Source: Deferribacteres bacterium
GTDB taxonomy: Bacteria > Nitrospirota > Thermodesulfovibrionia > UBA6902
Length of the DNA stretch: 16,247 nt
Direction: 5' to 3'
NCBI GenBank assembly: GCA_013152795.1
Contig: JAADFS010000106.1
Coordinates: 1-16,247 of the forward strand
In this document: piece by piece, positions 15,435 to 16,247 of the stretch
Layout: each line of letters opens with the position of its first letter
Numbering within the stretch: the first letter of the stretch is position 1
Position numbers and translations under genes: made by a program
The notes under the pieces: model-generated
Seen by the model: the letters and a program-made list of their open reading frames with translations, nothing else
Databases searched by the model: none
What the model was told of the DNA's origin: nothing

Positions 15435-16247
15435 TTACTTGTTCAGCTCCTTTACTGCATCCACTGCATGATACGTCAGGATAAGGTCGGCCCCTGCGCG
15501 TTTGATGGATGTCAGAATCTCCATCACGATCTTCATTTCATCTATCCAGCCCAGCTTTGCGGCTGCCTTTACCATCGAGTATTCCCCGCTTACATTATAT
15601 GCCGCCACGGGCACGTCAAAGGTGTCTTTCACGTCCGAGATTATGTCCATGTAGCTCATAGCGGGTTTGACCATCACGATATCGGCGCCCTCTTCTATGT
15701 CAAGGGCCACCTCCCTTATCGCCTCTCTCCTGTTTGCAGGGTCCATCTGGTAGGACCTCCTGTCACCGAATGCAGGTGTTGACTCCGCCGCCTCCCTGAA
15801 AGGCCCGTAAAATGCGGATGCGTATTTCGCCGCATAGCTCATTATGGGTACATCCTCAAACCCTCCGGCATCCAGCGCATCCCTGATCGCGGCCACGCGG
15901 CCGTCCATCATGTCGGAAGGGGCGACAATGTCCGCGCCTGCCTTTGCATGTGACAGGGCCTCCCTGGCAAGAAGTTCAAGTGTCGGGTCATTCAGTACCC
16001 TGCCTTCCTTCACTATGCCGCAGTGCCCGTGGCTCATGTATTCACACATGCAGACATCCGTGATTACGACGAGTTCCGGTACCTTGTCCTTGACGGCCTT
16101 TACGGCCTTCTGAACAACTCCCTTTGCGCTGTATGCCTCTGAGCCGCGCTCGTCCTTATGCTCCGGAATACCGAATATAATAATTGCCGGCACTCCCAGA
16201 TTATAGACCTTCTGCGCCTCTTTTACAATCTCATCCACGGACATCTG
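15435..16247 (-). CDS. hemB: Delta-aminolevulinic acid dehydratase (5' part outside window)
   Basis: HemB (porphobilinogen synthase) condenses two 5-aminolevulinate molecules, an early step to heme, siroheme and corrinoids. The 270 codons present cover the C-terminal five-sixths of a protein normally about 325 residues long. The Met at 16242-16244 aligns with an internal position (family form LSLDELV), and the frame stays open to the edge, so the true start lies beyond it. Counting from that Met, the zinc-site cysteines C65, C67 and C75 (DVCMCEYMSHGHCG) indicate the zinc-dependent type. K140 (SYAAKYASAFYGP) and K193 (MVKPAMSY) are the two Schiff-base lysines. It precedes the corrinoid-activation gene by 2 nt, linking tetrapyrrole supply with corrinoid maintenance. 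Confidence 0.96.
   Translation of the reverse strand, partial: QMSVDEIVKEAQKVYNLGVPAIIIFGIPEHKDERGSEAYSAKGVVQKAVKAVKDKVPELVVITDVCMCEYMSHGHCGIVKEGRVLNDPTLELLAREALSHAKAGADIVAPSDMMDGRVAAIRDALDAGGFEDVPIMSYAAKYASAFYGPFREAAESTPAFGDRRSYQMDPANRREAIREVALDIEEGADIVMVKPAMSYMDIISDVKDTFDVPVAAYNVSGEYSMVKAAAKLGWIDEMKIVMEILTSIKRAGADLILTYHAVDAVKELNK

Noticed and set aside
16242..16244. ATG as the start of hemB
   Set aside because: It aligns with an internal family position and the frame remains open to the window edge; about 55 N-terminal residues are missing.

Overview
The window holds ten protein-coding genes: nine look like ordinary conserved genes (one cut by the right edge) and one is frameshifted. The gene content suggests an anaerobic bacterium. 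Formate-tetrahydrofolate ligase and a 2Fe-2S/ASKHA corrinoid-activation protein both belong to, or usually travel with, Wood-Ljungdahl-type one-carbon metabolism. A PDZ/radical SAM/DUF512 protein and a two-CW-type GGDEF protein fit groups such as Nitrospirota or Desulfobacterota. This placement is inference; no rRNA or taxon-specific marker lies in the window. I saw no tRNA, rRNA, CRISPR array, insertion sequence or prophage gene.

Layout. (1) 177-4834, minus strand: a type IIA (Ca2+-like) P-type ATPase followed 8 nt later by priA, probably one transcript. (2) 4835-5473: a 639-nt gene-free region with hairpins, direct repeats and the upstream region of fhs. A 65-bp segment here (4987-5051) is repeated in direct orientation at 74-138, so the ATPase-priA pair is bracketed by the two copies. 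(3) 5474-7279, plus strand: fhs, with its own ribosome binding site and an intrinsic terminator whose 5' arm and loop lie inside the coding sequence. (4) 7385-10045, plus strand: pgsA, a radical SAM/DUF512 gene and aroE, tightly packed; the last two overlap by 23 nt. (5) 10054-11712, minus strand: a membrane diguanylate cyclase with an eight-cysteine two-CW module, convergent with aroE. (6) 11713-12136: a 424-nt divergent intergenic region with abutting palindromes. (7) 12137-13577, plus strand: a sigma-54-type response regulator broken by a frameshift in the AAA+ domain and lacking the phospho-acceptor aspartate in its receiver. (8) 13555-16247, minus strand: hemB (5' end outside the window) and the corrinoid-activation protein, 2 nt apart. 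Its 3' end overlaps that of the broken regulator by 23 nt.

How the parts may work together. Fhs charges tetrahydrofolate with formate for the methyl branch of one-carbon metabolism. HemB feeds tetrapyrrole, including corrinoid, synthesis, and the ferredoxin-ASKHA protein next to it would reductively reactivate a corrinoid protein. PgsA and AroE are housekeeping lipid and aromatic biosynthesis enzymes. The diguanylate cyclase and the damaged regulator face each other across a shared upstream region, so a regulatory link is possible but unproven. No undescribed multi-gene system is evident. The points most worth a second look are the repeat pair around the ATPase-priA unit, the regulator with two separate lesions, the cysteine module of the diguanylate cyclase, and the uncharacterised radical SAM protein.
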